DNA of 64,000 bases. It comes from an uncultured Cohaesibacter sp. (lineage in GTDB: Bacteria > Pseudomonadota > Alphaproteobacteria > Rhizobiales > Cohaesibacteraceae). Where the stretch lies: the NCBI RefSeq assembly GCF_963664735.1, contig NZ_OY761553.1:3531001-3595000 (forward strand), read 5' to 3'. The notes beneath the pieces are model-generated. The model ran no database searches. It was given only the letters and a program-made list of their open reading frames with translations, and was not told the DNA's origin. Positions 41,200 to 51,858 of the stretch are shown here, piece by piece. Position numbers and translations under genes: made by a program. The stretch's first letter is position 1. Every line of letters begins with the position of its first letter.

Positions 41200-42665
41200 C
41201 CGCCTGCCTTTTCCTTCAAATCTGCTGTCCACCATGGTGAAGGATCGATCGCAACACCATCTTTTCGAAATTCAATATATAATACCGGCCGCGTTGCATT
41301 TGCATCTAATAGATCACTCGAGGCCAATTTTGTCTGCTGCATCTTTCCTACAGGTTCGTTGGCCAAGACAAAACTCCCAACCTCGGGATAAACTTCGTCC
41401 ATGCCTGACAGAACGATATGGTAGCCGTCTCCGGTATTGATAATCAAGAGTTTCCCGAACGAGCGGAAGGGGCCTGCATAGACGATCCAACCATCTGCCG
41501 GGCTGGTGACCTGAGCTCCAATGCGTGTCGCAACCGACAGGCCCTGTGTTTGGCCACCAAATCCATCATCATTTCCGTAGTCTTTTAAAATTGCACCATT
41601 TGCAGGTAAATGCATAAGTCCTTTCATCTTAACAAAAGGTATGGCAGGAGAAAGGCGAGCGGCATCTTTTAATGCGGCTATCTTCTGCTTTTTTGTTTCG
41701 ATTTCTTGCTCAAGGGCTCTTTTTTCGGCAGCTTTGGCTTCTTTAACTGCAAAACGAGCCGCTTCTATCTCTTGCTCCATACCGTTGATCAACTGCTCGA
41801 GAGTGCGCGCCTTGGCGGCCAATTGCGTTGTTTTCTGCTGTTCTTCGTTGGCGGCTTGCTGCGTTGTCTCTTCTTGCTGTTTCTTTTTCTCGATGAGCAG
41901 ATCCAGCCTTTCCTGTTCTTCTTCGAGCTTGGCAAGATTTGTTTGCAGGCCCTGCTTTTCTTGCTCAATTTCTTTTTGCAAGCGAACCAGTTCGGTCAAT
42001 TGTGTCGACAGGGCATTGGCCTCAAGGCGAATTTCGGGGACAAGTGTTGATAAGAGGATGGCGGATCGAACCGCGTTCAATGCTTCGTTCGGATGAATAA
42101 CGAGGGCAGGGGGCGGATTGCGGCCAATTCTCTGCAGGGCTGCCAGAATTTCCGAGAGGGAATCCCGCTGCTCTGCGAGGGAAACCTTAAGCTCTGTCTG
42201 ATCCGCAAACAGGATTTTCAATCGGTCTTCGCGTTTGGAAATGGAGCTTTCCAGAGTTGTAATGCGCTCACCTGTCGAGATCATATCTTTATGGATTGTC
42301 TCGCGGTCGGATTTCAGTTGCCGGATTTCTTTGCTTAGCTCTTCCTGCTTCTGTTTTGAGAGGGCTATGCTGGATTCCAGTTGCGCCAGAGCCTCTTCCT
42401 GATCCTTGCGGGCTTGCAGGCGTGCTTCGAGTGCTCGGGCTGCCTGTTGTTCCGCTTCCGAGAGTTCCGGCTTGGGAGAAGGAGGCTCGGTAGCTTGGGG
42501 TTGTTCGGCTGGCGGTTGGGCATCAGCCGCTTCTTGAGCTACCAGTGTGTGAGGGAATACAAAAGTGCATGCAGCGACTGCCAGAGCCAAACTGAAAAAG
42601 GTTCTTTTCAGCGGCTTTGGGGATAGTGTTATCCTGCTTGCAGTTTTGTCTCGCACCCGAATCAC
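41196..42665 (-). CDS. envC: Murein hydrolase activator EnvC (coiled coil + degenerate LytM)
   Basis: The 489-residue protein has a signal peptide (FFSLALAVAACTFVFPHTLVA), long coiled coils rich in Glu/Gln/Lys about 85-330, and a C-terminal LytM/M23-like domain (GLSVATRIGAQVTSPADGWIVYAGPF...). The zinc ligands of active M23 peptidases are not evident, as in EnvC-type activators, which switch on amidases at the septum. The start is GTG 42665 with only a weak ribosome site; another GTG nine bases on is possible. Confidence 0.85.
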   Translation of the reverse strand: MIRVRDKTASRITLSPKPLKRTFFSLALAVAACTFVFPHTLVAQEAADAQPPAEQPQATEPPSPKPELSEAEQQAARALEARLQARKDQEEALAQLESSIALSKQKQEELSKEIRQLKSDRETIHKDMISTGERITTLESSISKREDRLKILFADQTELKVSLAEQRDSLSEILAALQRIGRNPPPALVIHPNEALNAVRSAILLSTLVPEIRLEANALSTQLTELVRLQKEIEQEKQGLQTNLAKLEEEQERLDLLIEKKKQQEETTQQAANEEQQKTTQLAAKARTLEQLINGMEQEIEAARFAVKEAKAAEKRALEQEIETKKQKIAALKDAARLSPAIPFVKMKGLMHLPANGAILKDYGNDDGFGGQTQGLSVATRIGAQVTSPADGWIVYAGPFRSFGKLLIINTGDGYHIVLSGMDEVYPEVGSFVLANEPVGKMQQTKLASSDLLDANATRPVLYIEFRKDGVAIDPSPWWTADLKEKAGG

Positions 42666-42777
42666 CTGTTGTGCTGATTTCTCTGCAATTTAGTGCATGC
42701 CCTTGGTGGGTGGAATCGCCTTATGCGCAAAAAGCCTCAAATAATGGCCTTTTACGGCGACTTTTAGACCGGCTCGA

Positions 42778-43260
42778 TCAACTGCGATGGTAGGGGTGAC
42801 CAGACAGAATGGTTATGGCCCGATAGATCTGCTCTGAAAGAAGAATGCGGGCGATTTGATGGGGCCATGTCATGGCGCCAAGGGCAAGCTTTGCGTTGGC
42901 TGTGCCGAGTAGCGACTGGCCATGGCCATCCGGGCCGCCAAGGCAGAAGGCCATGGCCGGGGTGCCCTGATTGCGCTCTCTGTCGATCAGTTTGGCGAAG
43001 TCTTCGCTGGACATGTTCTTGCCGTGCTCATCAAGGGCAACGATGAATGTGCCAGCGGGCAATGCTTCCAGCACCTGATCGGCTTCCTGATTTTTGCGCT
43101 CGGCGGTTTTGCGCGCACGGCTTTCTGTGAACTCAAGCACATCTGGACCATTGAGGCCGAGATTTCTACCCGCCTTCTGAGCCCGATCCAGATATCGCGC
43201 AACAAGCTCTGTTTCGGGGCCAGCCTTTTGCCGCCCGATTGCGCTAATTATGAGCTTCAT
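42778..43260 (-). CDS. rlmH: 23S rRNA (pseudouridine1915-N3)-methyltransferase
   Basis: This 160-residue SPOUT methyltransferase starts MKLIISAIGRQKAGPE. It has the SAM-knot motifs FIVALDEHGKNMSSE, CLGGPDGHG and the C-terminal LSEQIYRAITILSGHPYHR. It methylates pseudouridine 1915 in helix 69 of 23S rRNA on 70S ribosomes. It lies 93 bases downstream of rsfS, the usual pairing. Confidence 0.95.
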   Translation of the reverse strand: MKLIISAIGRQKAGPETELVARYLDRAQKAGRNLGLNGPDVLEFTESRARKTAERKNQEADQVLEALPAGTFIVALDEHGKNMSSEDFAKLIDRERNQGTPAMAFCLGGPDGHGQSLLGTANAKLALGAMTWPHQIARILLSEQIYRAITILSGHPYHRS

Positions 43261-43353
43261 CGTTCATTTTCCGACACTTTTCGGCTGATGTTCCTTGAAA
43301 ATCTGTCCGTTCTTCAAAGCGGACAGATCAGGAAATCAGTCTGACAGACGCGA

Positions 43354-43743
43354 CTAGAGTTCTTCGTCTGCGTCTGCTGCCCACATTTTCTCGATATTGT
43401 AGAACTCGCGAACTTCAGGGCGGAAAATATGAACGATTACATCGCCGGTGTCGATCAGGACCCAATCACAATTGGGCAGACCTTCCACATTGGCACTGCC
43501 AAAGCCATTGTCCTTAAGGTCTCTGAGGAGACGATCAGAAACGGCGCCGACATGTCTGTGGGATCGACCGGACGTGATGACCATGTAATCAGCAAGAGCA
43601 GACTTGCCGCGTAGGTCGATAGACAGGACGTCTTCGGCCTTGGCTTCGTCAAGGCTTGACAGAATCACTGCGAGGGCCTGTTCAGGATCCTTGCGACCCG
43701 AAACGAGGCGGATGGGAGATGGACCTTCTGGCATGATCTCCAT
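43354..43743 (-). CDS. rsfS: Ribosome silencing factor RsfS
   Basis: A 129-residue protein with DYMVITSGRSHRHVGAVSDRLL and the diagnostic DWVLIDTGDVIVHIFRPEVREFYNIEKMW. It binds L14 on the 50S subunit and blocks subunit joining under starvation. It lies between nadD and rlmH, the widespread arrangement. The ATG at 43743 has a weak ribosome site; a second in-frame ATG nine bases later is equally possible. Confidence 0.93.
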   Translation of the reverse strand: MEIMPEGPSPIRLVSGRKDPEQALAVILSSLDEAKAEDVLSIDLRGKSALADYMVITSGRSHRHVGAVSDRLLRDLKDNGFGSANVEGLPNCDWVLIDTGDVIVHIFRPEVREFYNIEKMWAADADEEL

Positions 43744-43908
43744 TTGTGCTGCGGTGGACAGGAATATACCTCTTGAATCAAACTGCAGACAGTTTCTCTC
43801 CCGTTCATCAGCCGGTCACGGATAGATGAACGGACGTGTACAGGGCGAAAGACTGATCGCTAGATCGAATCTATGCCCTTTAAGAATAAGTCATGCTATG
43901 TGACATTT

Positions 43909-44553
43909 TCAAGGCTTTTGCACATACTGTGCGCCTTGGATTTTTGCGTTGCGCCTGAGGGCAGTGGAAGACAACTCCGAGCGAGGGCCATAAAGAAAGG
44001 TCCATGCGGGGCATTGCGCGGTCGCGAGTTTTGCCTCTTCTTGTGAGGAAAACCGCGCCCATGCGTAAGTCTGGGCTGCCAAAGCGTTAAGCGGTGCCAG
44101 ACTGTATCCGGGTCGATCAATGATAGCAACAGGGATTTTCTGTAAAATATCCTGCCAGCGTTGCCATTTGTGAAATTGCTTAAGATTGTCCGCTCCCATC
44201 AGCCACACGAACCGGGCCCCCTTGGTTCTCGTGGTCAGCCAATCGAGGGTTTCTGCGGTAAAGTGCGTATTCGCTTTGGCCTCTATGCCGGTGATGTCAA
44301 TGCGGGGATGGTCCATGACGGCAGCGGTATTGACCAGTCTTTGCTTCAGAGGTGGCAATTCCCGTATATCTTTCAGTGGGTTGCCTGGCGTGACGAGGCA
44401 CCAGATTCTATCCAGCTGCAGCCGTTTCAATGCGGTTTGAGCGACATGTCGGTGTCCGCTGTGAGCGGGGTTGAAGCTGCCACCGTAAAGCCCGATGCGC
44501 ATGCCTGGAGTAACCGGCGGTAGAGCTAGGGGATAAATGCGGGATCGTGTCAT
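43909..44553 (-). CDS. nadD: Nicotinate-nucleotide adenylyltransferase
   Basis: A 214-residue nucleotidyltransferase with GLYGGSFNPAHSGHRHVAQ (the HxGH motif), LVTPGNPLKD and the C-terminal ELSSTALRR phosphate site. It joins nicotinate mononucleotide and ATP to deamido-NAD. The start at 44553 gives a 17-residue leader before MRIGLYGG; an internal ATG at 44502 is an alternative, and neither has a strong ribosome site. Confidence 0.92.
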   Translation of the reverse strand: MTRSRIYPLALPPVTPGMRIGLYGGSFNPAHSGHRHVAQTALKRLQLDRIWCLVTPGNPLKDIRELPPLKQRLVNTAAVMDHPRIDITGIEAKANTHFTAETLDWLTTRTKGARFVWLMGADNLKQFHKWQRWQDILQKIPVAIIDRPGYSLAPLNALAAQTYAWARFSSQEEAKLATAQCPAWTFLYGPRSELSSTALRRNAKIQGAQYVQKP

Positions 44554-44622
44554 CTCGTCAACCGGCTATTGCTCAAGGATTGGACTTGCTGGGTCTGGGT
44601 TATGTGGATTGTGTGTTGAAAA

Positions 44623-45897
44623 TCAGGGGCGAGTTTGTCCCGTTCCGTGCACACGATATTTGAAACTGGTTAATTGTTCCAGACCAACAGGGCCGCGCGC
44701 GTGCATGCGTCCGGTTGCTATGCCGATTTCTGCGCCCATACCGAACTCTCCACCATCGGCAAACTGGGTTGAGGCATTGTGCATAACAATGGCGCTGTCC
44801 ACTTCCTTGAGGAATTTTTCCGCGGCGCTTTCATCTTCCGTGATGATGCTCTCGGTGTGGTTGGAGCTGTAATGGGCGATGTGGTCGATCGCTTCGTCGA
44901 CACCATCAACGAGTTTTGCCGAGATGATTGTGTCGAGATATTCCGTTGACCAGTCTTCCTCGGATGCCAGCTCGGCCGCAGGCAAAAGGCTCTTGATGTC
45001 TTGTGTTCCGCGTACTGTGCAGCCCGCCTTGGCAAGGGTCACCAGAACATTCTTGCCGATTGTGTCGGCGATCGACTTGTCGATGAGCAAGGTTTCTGCT
45101 GCGCCACAAATGCCCGTGCGGCGCATTTTTGCGTTGAGTGTGATGGCTTCGGCTTTTTCCGGATCGGCAGCGCGGTCGATATAGACATGGCAAATGCCTT
45201 CCAGATGGGAGAAGACCGGGACACGGGCTTCCTGTTGCACGCGACCGACCAGTCCTTTGCCGCCGCGCGGCACGATGACGTCGAGATTGCCATTAAGGCC
45301 CTTGAGCATTTCACCCACTGCAGCACGGTCCGTGGTGGGGACGATCTGGATGCAGTCAACCGATAGTCCTGCACTTTCCAGCCCCTTGGTCAAACAGGCA
45401 TGGATGGCGCGGGATGAGTGATAGCTGTCAGAGCCTCCACGCAAGACGGATGCATTGCCTGCCTTGAGGCAAAGGGCGCCGGCGTCTGCTGTTACATTGG
45501 GACGGCTTTCATAGATCACACCGATAACGCCAAGTGGTGTTCGCACCCGCTCGATATGCAGGCCATTGGGCCGATCCCAGCCGGAAATGATTTCACCAAC
45601 CGGATCAGGCAGTTTCACAATGGCGTCAAGGCCGGCCGCTATGGCTTCGATGCGCTCTTCGGTAAGGGTCAACCGATCAAGGAACGAGGCGGACAGGCCA
45701 TCTTCCTTGCCTTTGGCAATGTCCTTGGCGTTGGCTTCCAAAATCACACCGACGCTGGCGCGCATGGCTGCTGCGGCTTCACTGAGCGCCTTATCTTTTT
45801 GCTCCGTCGGGGCATTGGCCAGCTGACGAGAAGCAAGGCGGGCCTTTTGACCCAGCGAGTTCATGATATCGGTAACGGTATCGGTCAGAGTGTTCAT
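44623..45897 (-). CDS. proA: Gamma-glutamyl phosphate reductase
   Basis: A 424-residue aldehyde-dehydrogenase-fold enzyme with [32 protein letters not shown] and the catalytic Cys in [14 protein letters not shown]. It reduces glutamyl-5-phosphate to the semialdehyde, the second step of proline synthesis. A GAGGGG ribosome site precedes the ATG. It follows proB with 71 bases between, so the two are co-transcribed. Confidence 0.96.
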   Translation of the reverse strand: MNTLTDTVTDIMNSLGQKARLASRQLANAPTEQKDKALSEAAAAMRASVGVILEANAKDIAKGKEDGLSASFLDRLTLTEERIEAIAAGLDAIVKLPDPVGEIISGWDRPNGLHIERVRTPLGVIGVIYESRPNVTADAGALCLKAGNASVLRGGSDSYHSSRAIHACLTKGLESAGLSVDCIQIVPTTDRAAVGEMLKGLNGNLDVIVPRGGKGLVGRVQQEARVPVFSHLEGICHVYIDRAADPEKAEAITLNAKMRRTGICGAAETLLIDKSIADTIGKNVLVTLAKAGCTVRGTQDIKSLLPAAELASEEDWSTEYLDTIISAKLVDGVDEAIDHIAHYSSNHTESIITEDESAAEKFLKEVDSAIVMHNASTQFADGGEFGMGAEIGIATGRMHARGPVGLEQLTSFKYRVHGTGQTRP

Positions 45898-45968
45898 GGC
45901 GGTTCCCCTCGGGAAGTGACTTGATTATGCGAATGGTCGGTTGTTCGTTACGTGAGATACGAGGTTGC

Positions 45969-47120
45969 TTAGATTGGTTTCTGCTGGTCCTGATGATCCG
46001 AACGGTCAAAGTCGCTTAGGACCATGTCATCACGATGGATAAGCTCGGCTCTGCCGTCATAGCCCAATATTTCGGCGATCTGTGACGAGCGGCAGCCCTT
46101 GATCTGATCTGCTTCCGAGCGGTCATAGGCGACGAGGCCACGGGCAATCTCCAGACCAGAGGCATCCTTGATGATCAGCGCGTCGCCCTTGGCAAAATCA
46201 CCCTCAAGCTTGGTAACGCCAGCAGGCAGAAGGCTCTTGCCGCACATGAGCGCGTTGACGGCCCCTTCATCAAGGGTGATGGTGCCATGTGGTTCAAGGT
46301 TGCCATTGATCCAGCGTTTGCGCTGGGTAATAGGGTTGGATGTGGGCTCAAACCAGCTGTGCTTAGCGCCATTCATGATGGCTTTGAGCGGATTATAGTC
46401 GCTGCCGTTGGCAATGATCATTGCAGTGCCTGCATTGACGGCGATTTTTGCAGCCGCGATTTTTGTCGTCATGCCACCCTTGGCGAGTGCAGACCCTGCG
46501 CTTCCTGCCATAGCCTCGATTTCAGGCGTAATGTGTTCAATGACCGGAATGTGCTTGGCGTCAGGATTTTGCGCCGGTGGGGCAGTGTAAAGACCATCAA
46601 TGTCCGACAGCAGGACAAGGCAGTCTGCGCTGATCATGGTTGCCACGCGAGCGGCGAGACGATCATTATCGCCAAACTTGATTTCGGTGGTGGCAACAGT
46701 GTCGTTTTCGTTGATAATCGGCACGGCGCCGAATTTGAGCATGGTGGCCAGAGTGGCACGAGCATTGAGATAGCGGCGGCGTTCTTCCGTATCGCTCAAG
46801 GTTAGCAACACCTGGCCGGTTGTCATGTCGACTTTGTGCAAGGCGTCTGCATAGGCCTCACCCAACGCAATCTGGCCGATTGCCGCAGCAGCCTGACTTT
46901 CATGCAAACGTAGCTTGCCTTTGGGCAAATTAATCTTGCGTCGCCCTAATGCAATAGCGCCAGATGACACGATGATGATTTCCTTGCCCTGTTCGTGGAG
47001 CATGGCGATATCATCAATCAGGGTTTGCAGCCATGCTGCGCGCAGACGTCCGGTTTTTTCATCCACCAGAGTTGCCGACCCGATTTTGACGACAATTCTT
47101 TTTTGATCTTCGAGTCTCAC
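45969..47120 (-). CDS. proB: Glutamate 5-kinase with PUA domain
   Basis: This 383-residue protein has an amino-acid-kinase domain ([49 protein letters not shown]-like [13 protein letters not shown]) and a C-terminal PUA domain from about 285. It phosphorylates glutamate and is normally feedback-inhibited by proline. The start is GTG 47120 with a weak ribosome site, but it matches the family N-terminus. Confidence 0.95.
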   Translation of the reverse strand: MRLEDQKRIVVKIGSATLVDEKTGRLRAAWLQTLIDDIAMLHEQGKEIIIVSSGAIALGRRKINLPKGKLRLHESQAAAAIGQIALGEAYADALHKVDMTTGQVLLTLSDTEERRRYLNARATLATMLKFGAVPIINENDTVATTEIKFGDNDRLAARVATMISADCLVLLSDIDGLYTAPPAQNPDAKHIPVIEHITPEIEAMAGSAGSALAKGGMTTKIAAAKIAVNAGTAMIIANGSDYNPLKAIMNGAKHSWFEPTSNPITQRKRWINGNLEPHGTITLDEGAVNALMCGKSLLPAGVTKLEGDFAKGDALIIKDASGLEIARGLVAYDRSEADQIKGCRSSQIAEILGYDGRAELIHRDDMVLSDFDRSDHQDQQKPI

Positions 47121-47214
47121 TTGGAGTTCTGCCTAATTCATGGCCTGAGGGACAGGGCCGAGGGTATCAATCTAAATTCCGAATCGCCTTCCAACCGGAG
47201 AGCACCTGAAAGCA

Positions 47215-48796
<1,582 letters not shown>

Positions 48797-48797
<1 letters not shown>

Positions 48798-49477
48798 TAT
48801 GCCGCTCCTTTCAGGCCAAAGTGTTCGGATCCATCCGTTGGTGGCCTTTGGAAAATATCCCGCTGTGCGATGCCGGACCAGTTGCGCAAGGCAAACCAGA
48901 CACCGCGATCAAGGCGATAGCGATCAATCGGGATCATGCCCTTGTAATGCTGGGAATGAGCCATACCGGTGCCGCTATATTGAAAACCGCATTTCTCGAC
49001 AATGCGTCGGGATCTGCTACAGGTAACCCTGCATCGCGCGACAATAGCTTCCAGATTTGGTTGATTTGTGTTCGGGTTCGAAAAAGCAAAATCTGCCACA
49101 GCCTGAATTGCTCGGGTGGCATAGCCATACTGCCAGTGTTCCTGCTTGATCATTACGCTCACTTCTGCCTGTTTTCGGTCTTCTTCAAGCATGAGACAGA
49201 CCGCGCCAACAAAACCGCCCTTCATATCGGTAATGATGAAAGGGAAATGTGTTGGATCTGATTTCTCTGTCATGTTGAGAAACCAGGAATTGGCAGTTTC
49301 TGCGGAACTGGGCAGCCAGGTGCTGCAAAGGTTCTTGATCAGTGCTGGGGCGCTGGCCAGGGACACGAGCGTATCCAGATCGCGGCGATTTGGATGGCGC
49401 AGCAGAAATGGTTTGATTTCCGAACCCTCTCTACAGTCAGGCTCGGTCTCGCGTAAGCTTTCGTCTATTTCCAACAT
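48797..49477 (-). CDS. GNAT-family N-acetyltransferase
   Basis: A 226-residue member of the same superfamily. The core has WQYGYATRAIQAVADFAF at the acetyl-CoA loop and SRRIVEKCGFQYSGTG near the end, with a longer N-terminal part than its neighbour. A GGAGGG ribosome site is present. Its stop shares one base with the next GNAT start, so both are translated together and possibly act on the same target, perhaps a ribosomal protein; that is inference. Confidence 0.82.
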
Positions 49478-49510
49478 TTTGTCCCTCCTGTGGGCGCTGG
49501 GTTGAGATCA

Positions 49511-49544
49511 AAAGAAAAGGGAAGATGGTGTCCCATCTCCCCTT
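49511..49544 (-). terminator. Terminator after rplU-rpmA
   Basis: On the minus strand AAGGGGAGATGG pairs with CCATCTTCCCTT (one mismatch), followed by TTCTTTTGA. It ends the ribosomal protein unit before the two GNAT genes. Confidence 0.7.
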
Positions 49545-49587
49545 TAAATCTTTTGCCTCTTTGCCCAGCTCAGGAGGGAGGCTTTAT

Positions 49588-49620
49588 CGATTTGCCGGGG
49601 TCTGGGACACCGGCAAATCG
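49588..49620. repeat. Perfect 11-bp inverted repeat downstream of rpmA
   Basis: CGATTTGCCGG (49588-49598) is the exact reverse complement of CCGGCAAATCG (49610-49620), with an 11-base loop. It lies in the rpmA 3' untranslated region before the terminator, with no T-run. It may protect or process the mRNA. Confidence 0.6.
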
Positions 49621-49638
49621 TATATGTTCATGCCAGTG

Positions 49639-49908
49639 TTATTCAGCCGCTTCCGCCATCGGGTTCACGGACACGTATGTTCGGCCATTCGCTTTGGTCT
49701 TGAACTCTACGTTGCCTTCGGTGGTCGCAAAAATGGTGTGATCTTTGCCCATGCCGACATTGTTACCCGGATGCCACTTGGTCCCGCGCTGACGAATAAT
49801 AATGTTGCCTGCGATGACTGCTTCACCGCCGAATTTTTTCACGCCCAGACGACGGCCTGCTGTATCGCGACCGTTACGGGATGAACCACCTGCTTTTTTA
49901 TGTGCCAT
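49639..49908 (-). CDS. rpmA: 50S ribosomal protein L27
   Basis: An 89-residue protein starting [28 protein letters not shown], with the N-terminal tail that reaches the peptidyl transferase centre. [22 protein letters not shown] is diagnostic. It follows rplU by 23 bases. Confidence 0.97.
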   Translation of the reverse strand: MAHKKAGGSSRNGRDTAGRRLGVKKFGGEAVIAGNIIIRQRGTKWHPGNNVGMGKDHTIFATTEGNVEFKTKANGRTYVSVNPMAEAAE

Positions 49909-49931
49909 TTTGGTGTCTCCTGGTCTCTATC

Positions 49932-50543
49932 TTATTTCTCGGCGGCCAGAGCAGCTGCCTGCTCGATCCAGTTATCACGCTCGAAGCGGCCTTTAGCGCC
50001 GATAGCGTCTTCAGCTTTTTCGATGTCTTCAGCAGTGAAGGCTGCGATCTGAGCATATGTGGTGATGCCCAGTTCGTTCAGTTTGCCTTCCATAACCTTG
50101 CCAAGACCCTTGAGTTTCTTCAGGTCGTCTTTATCGCCTGCTGGTGCAGCGGCAACCGGAGCAGCTTTAGCCGGTGCGGCTTCAGCTTTTGCAGGGGTTG
50201 CTTTCTTGGCTGCTTTCGCAGGTGCTTTGCCGCCAGTCAGGATTTCAGAAATCTTGACGGTGGTGAAATACTGACGATGACCGTTACGACGACGAGAGTT
50301 CTGACGGCGACGTTTCTTGAAGATGATGATCTTGCGGCCGCGGCCCTGATCAACGATCTCTGCAGCTACAGATGCACCTTCAACGAGAGGAGCGCCAACC
50401 TGAGCTTCGCCTTCGCCGCCAACCAGCAGAACGCTGTCAAATACGACGGTTTCGCCAGCTTCGCCTTCGAGCTTTTCGATCTTGAGTACGTCTTCGGGGG
50501 AAACAGTGTACTGCTTACCACCGGTTTTGATGACTGCGAACAT
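49932..50543 (-). CDS. rplU: 50S ribosomal protein L21 with C-terminal HhH-like extension
   Basis: The first 103 or so residues are ordinary L21 ([30 protein letters not shown], then [19 protein letters not shown]). A roughly 100-residue extension follows: a Lys/Ala/Pro linker, then a helix-hairpin-helix-like module ([20 protein letters not shown]). Such extensions are common in alphaproteobacterial L21 and have no established role. It is the first gene of the block, with a GGAGAAAAA ribosome site. Confidence 0.95.
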   Translation of the reverse strand: MFAVIKTGGKQYTVSPEDVLKIEKLEGEAGETVVFDSVLLVGGEGEAQVGAPLVEGASVAAEIVDQGRGRKIIIFKKRRRQNSRRRNGHRQYFTTVKISEILTGGKAPAKAAKKATPAKAEAAPAKAAPVAAAPAGDKDDLKKLKGLGKVMEGKLNELGITTYAQIAAFTAEDIEKAEDAIGAKGRFERDNWIEQAAALAAEK

Positions 50544-50840
50544 TTTTTTCTCCGTTCAGTCCAGGCTCCGGATTTTGCAATCGGCGGGTCTGTCTTTTTT
50601 CAGTCAGTTAATGGGATGTTTATTCGAGCAAGGATATCAGCTGGTTAGCTGACTTTTGGACGAAAAAACACAATAGCGCGGATTCGTGTCCACGCTATAA
50701 ATTCCAGCGCAATATACTTGCAAAGGTAAAAGAGTCAAGGAAAAGCTGAAGTTAAGATCGCTATTTTCGCTGATTGAAACGGCTATCCCGATGCCTAAAT
50801 GAGATTGAACAACATTTGACTGTCTATTGGAGCTCAAGAA

Positions 50841-51269
50841 ATGACGATTTCGCTTTTTACGCCCTATGCTGCAAGCTTTTGGGCAGTTTATGCATTGCTG
50901 GTTATGGTTTTTGTTCAGGCATTGGTTGCCGCTGTCGCCCATAGAGCACAAAAATCATATGTTCCCGGGATCGTAGACGAAAAACTGGGGCCTGAATCCT
51001 TTGTGTTTCGCAGCAACCGAGCTTTCATGAACTCGATCGAGAATGTTCCCTTCATGATCGGGTTGGTTCTTTTGGCGGTGATGTCGGGTTTTGATGCCTG
51101 GTGGTTAGCGTTGCTGAGCTGGATCTATGTTTTGGGAAGACTGGCTCATATGGTCACCTACTATTTGGTGGCCACGCGAAAGAATCCCAGTTTGCGAAGC
51201 TACTTTTTCATTGTTTGCGTTCTTGTTCAGCTTGTTTTGCTTGTTATGCTTGGAGTTTCCTGGTTGTAG
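50841..51269 (+). CDS. MAPEG-family membrane protein
   Basis: A 142-residue protein with four hydrophobic segments. The FVFRSNRAFMNSIENVPFMI motif (Arg and Asn-Glu-N pattern) and GRLAHMVTYYL are those of the MAPEG superfamily (membrane-associated glutathione/eicosanoid metabolism). Bacterial members are mostly uncharacterised. It stands alone, divergent from rplU. Confidence 0.8.
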   Translation: MTISLFTPYAASFWAVYALLVMVFVQALVAAVAHRAQKSYVPGIVDEKLGPESFVFRSNRAFMNSIENVPFMIGLVLLAVMSGFDAWWLALLSWIYVLGRLAHMVTYYLVATRKNPSLRSYFFIVCVLVQLVLLVMLGVSWL

Positions 51270-51482
51270 AACGGGATGCACCGGGGCTTGGCCAGGTGTT
51301 TGTGCTCGCCAGAAGTGCCTGCTTTACAGGTGGATAGAAGGATAATTGTCCAATTTTCTTTCTGATTTTGTTTCAGAATGGGGATTCTTTATTTTGAAGC
51401 CTTGAGCTTGCTGGCCGGTATGTGTATGGTCCGGCCACCTTTTTGAGCCTGAAATGACCACAAATCGCTCAAATGGTTTTGC

Positions 51483-51572
51483 GGAGAGGTGCCGGAGTGG
51501 TCGAACGGGGCGGTCTCGAAAACCGTTGATCGCGCAAGCGTTCCGAGGGTTCGAATCCCTCTCTCTCCGCCA
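51483..51572 (+). tRNA. tRNA-Ser (anticodon CGA)
   Basis: A 90-base class II tRNA. The acceptor stem GGAGAGG pairs with TCTCTCC (last pair G-T), and the anticodon loop CTCGAAA has CGA at 51517-51519. A long variable arm (TTGATCGCGCAAGCGTT) and T-loop GAGGG-TTCGAAT-CCCTC are seen. CCA is encoded at 51570-51572. Everything after it to the right edge is rich in mobile elements, so it may have served as an integration site. Confidence 0.95.
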
Positions 51573-51858
51573 TTTTTCAAGCGAAAAATTGAAATTTATA
51601 TAGTAAATTCAATCGCTTGATGCGAAATCGCCCGCGAAATCCCCCAAATTTGCTACACATTTTGCTACACAAACCTATGCAAAGGTCTATGGTTCTTTCC
51701 ACGGTTTTCTTCAATTCTTTCATGTTGAGTGGAGCTGACTGAATGCTTCAATCTGCAATGAATGCATTCAAACTAAGTAGCTCGGCGCTGGTCGATTTAC
51801 GCAAATTGCATTGAGCGATTTTGTGCCTGCTTCTCGCAGGTCTGTTTCGGGCGAATGG
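51573..51858. other. Gene-free stretch after tRNA-Ser with direct repeats
   Basis: No supportable gene lies between the tRNA and the IS1182-type element. An 11-base direct repeat TTTGCTACACA occurs at 51649-51659 and 51661-51671, one base apart. The stretch may be the remains of an attachment region of a lost integrative element; no integrase gene is present. Confidence 0.4.

Noticed and set aside
51577-51723. Short minus-strand frame (about 48 codons) across the TTTGCTACACA repeats after tRNA-Ser
   Set aside because: It has no convincing ribosome site and no recognisable motif; it could be a remnant of an integrase end but this cannot be supported.
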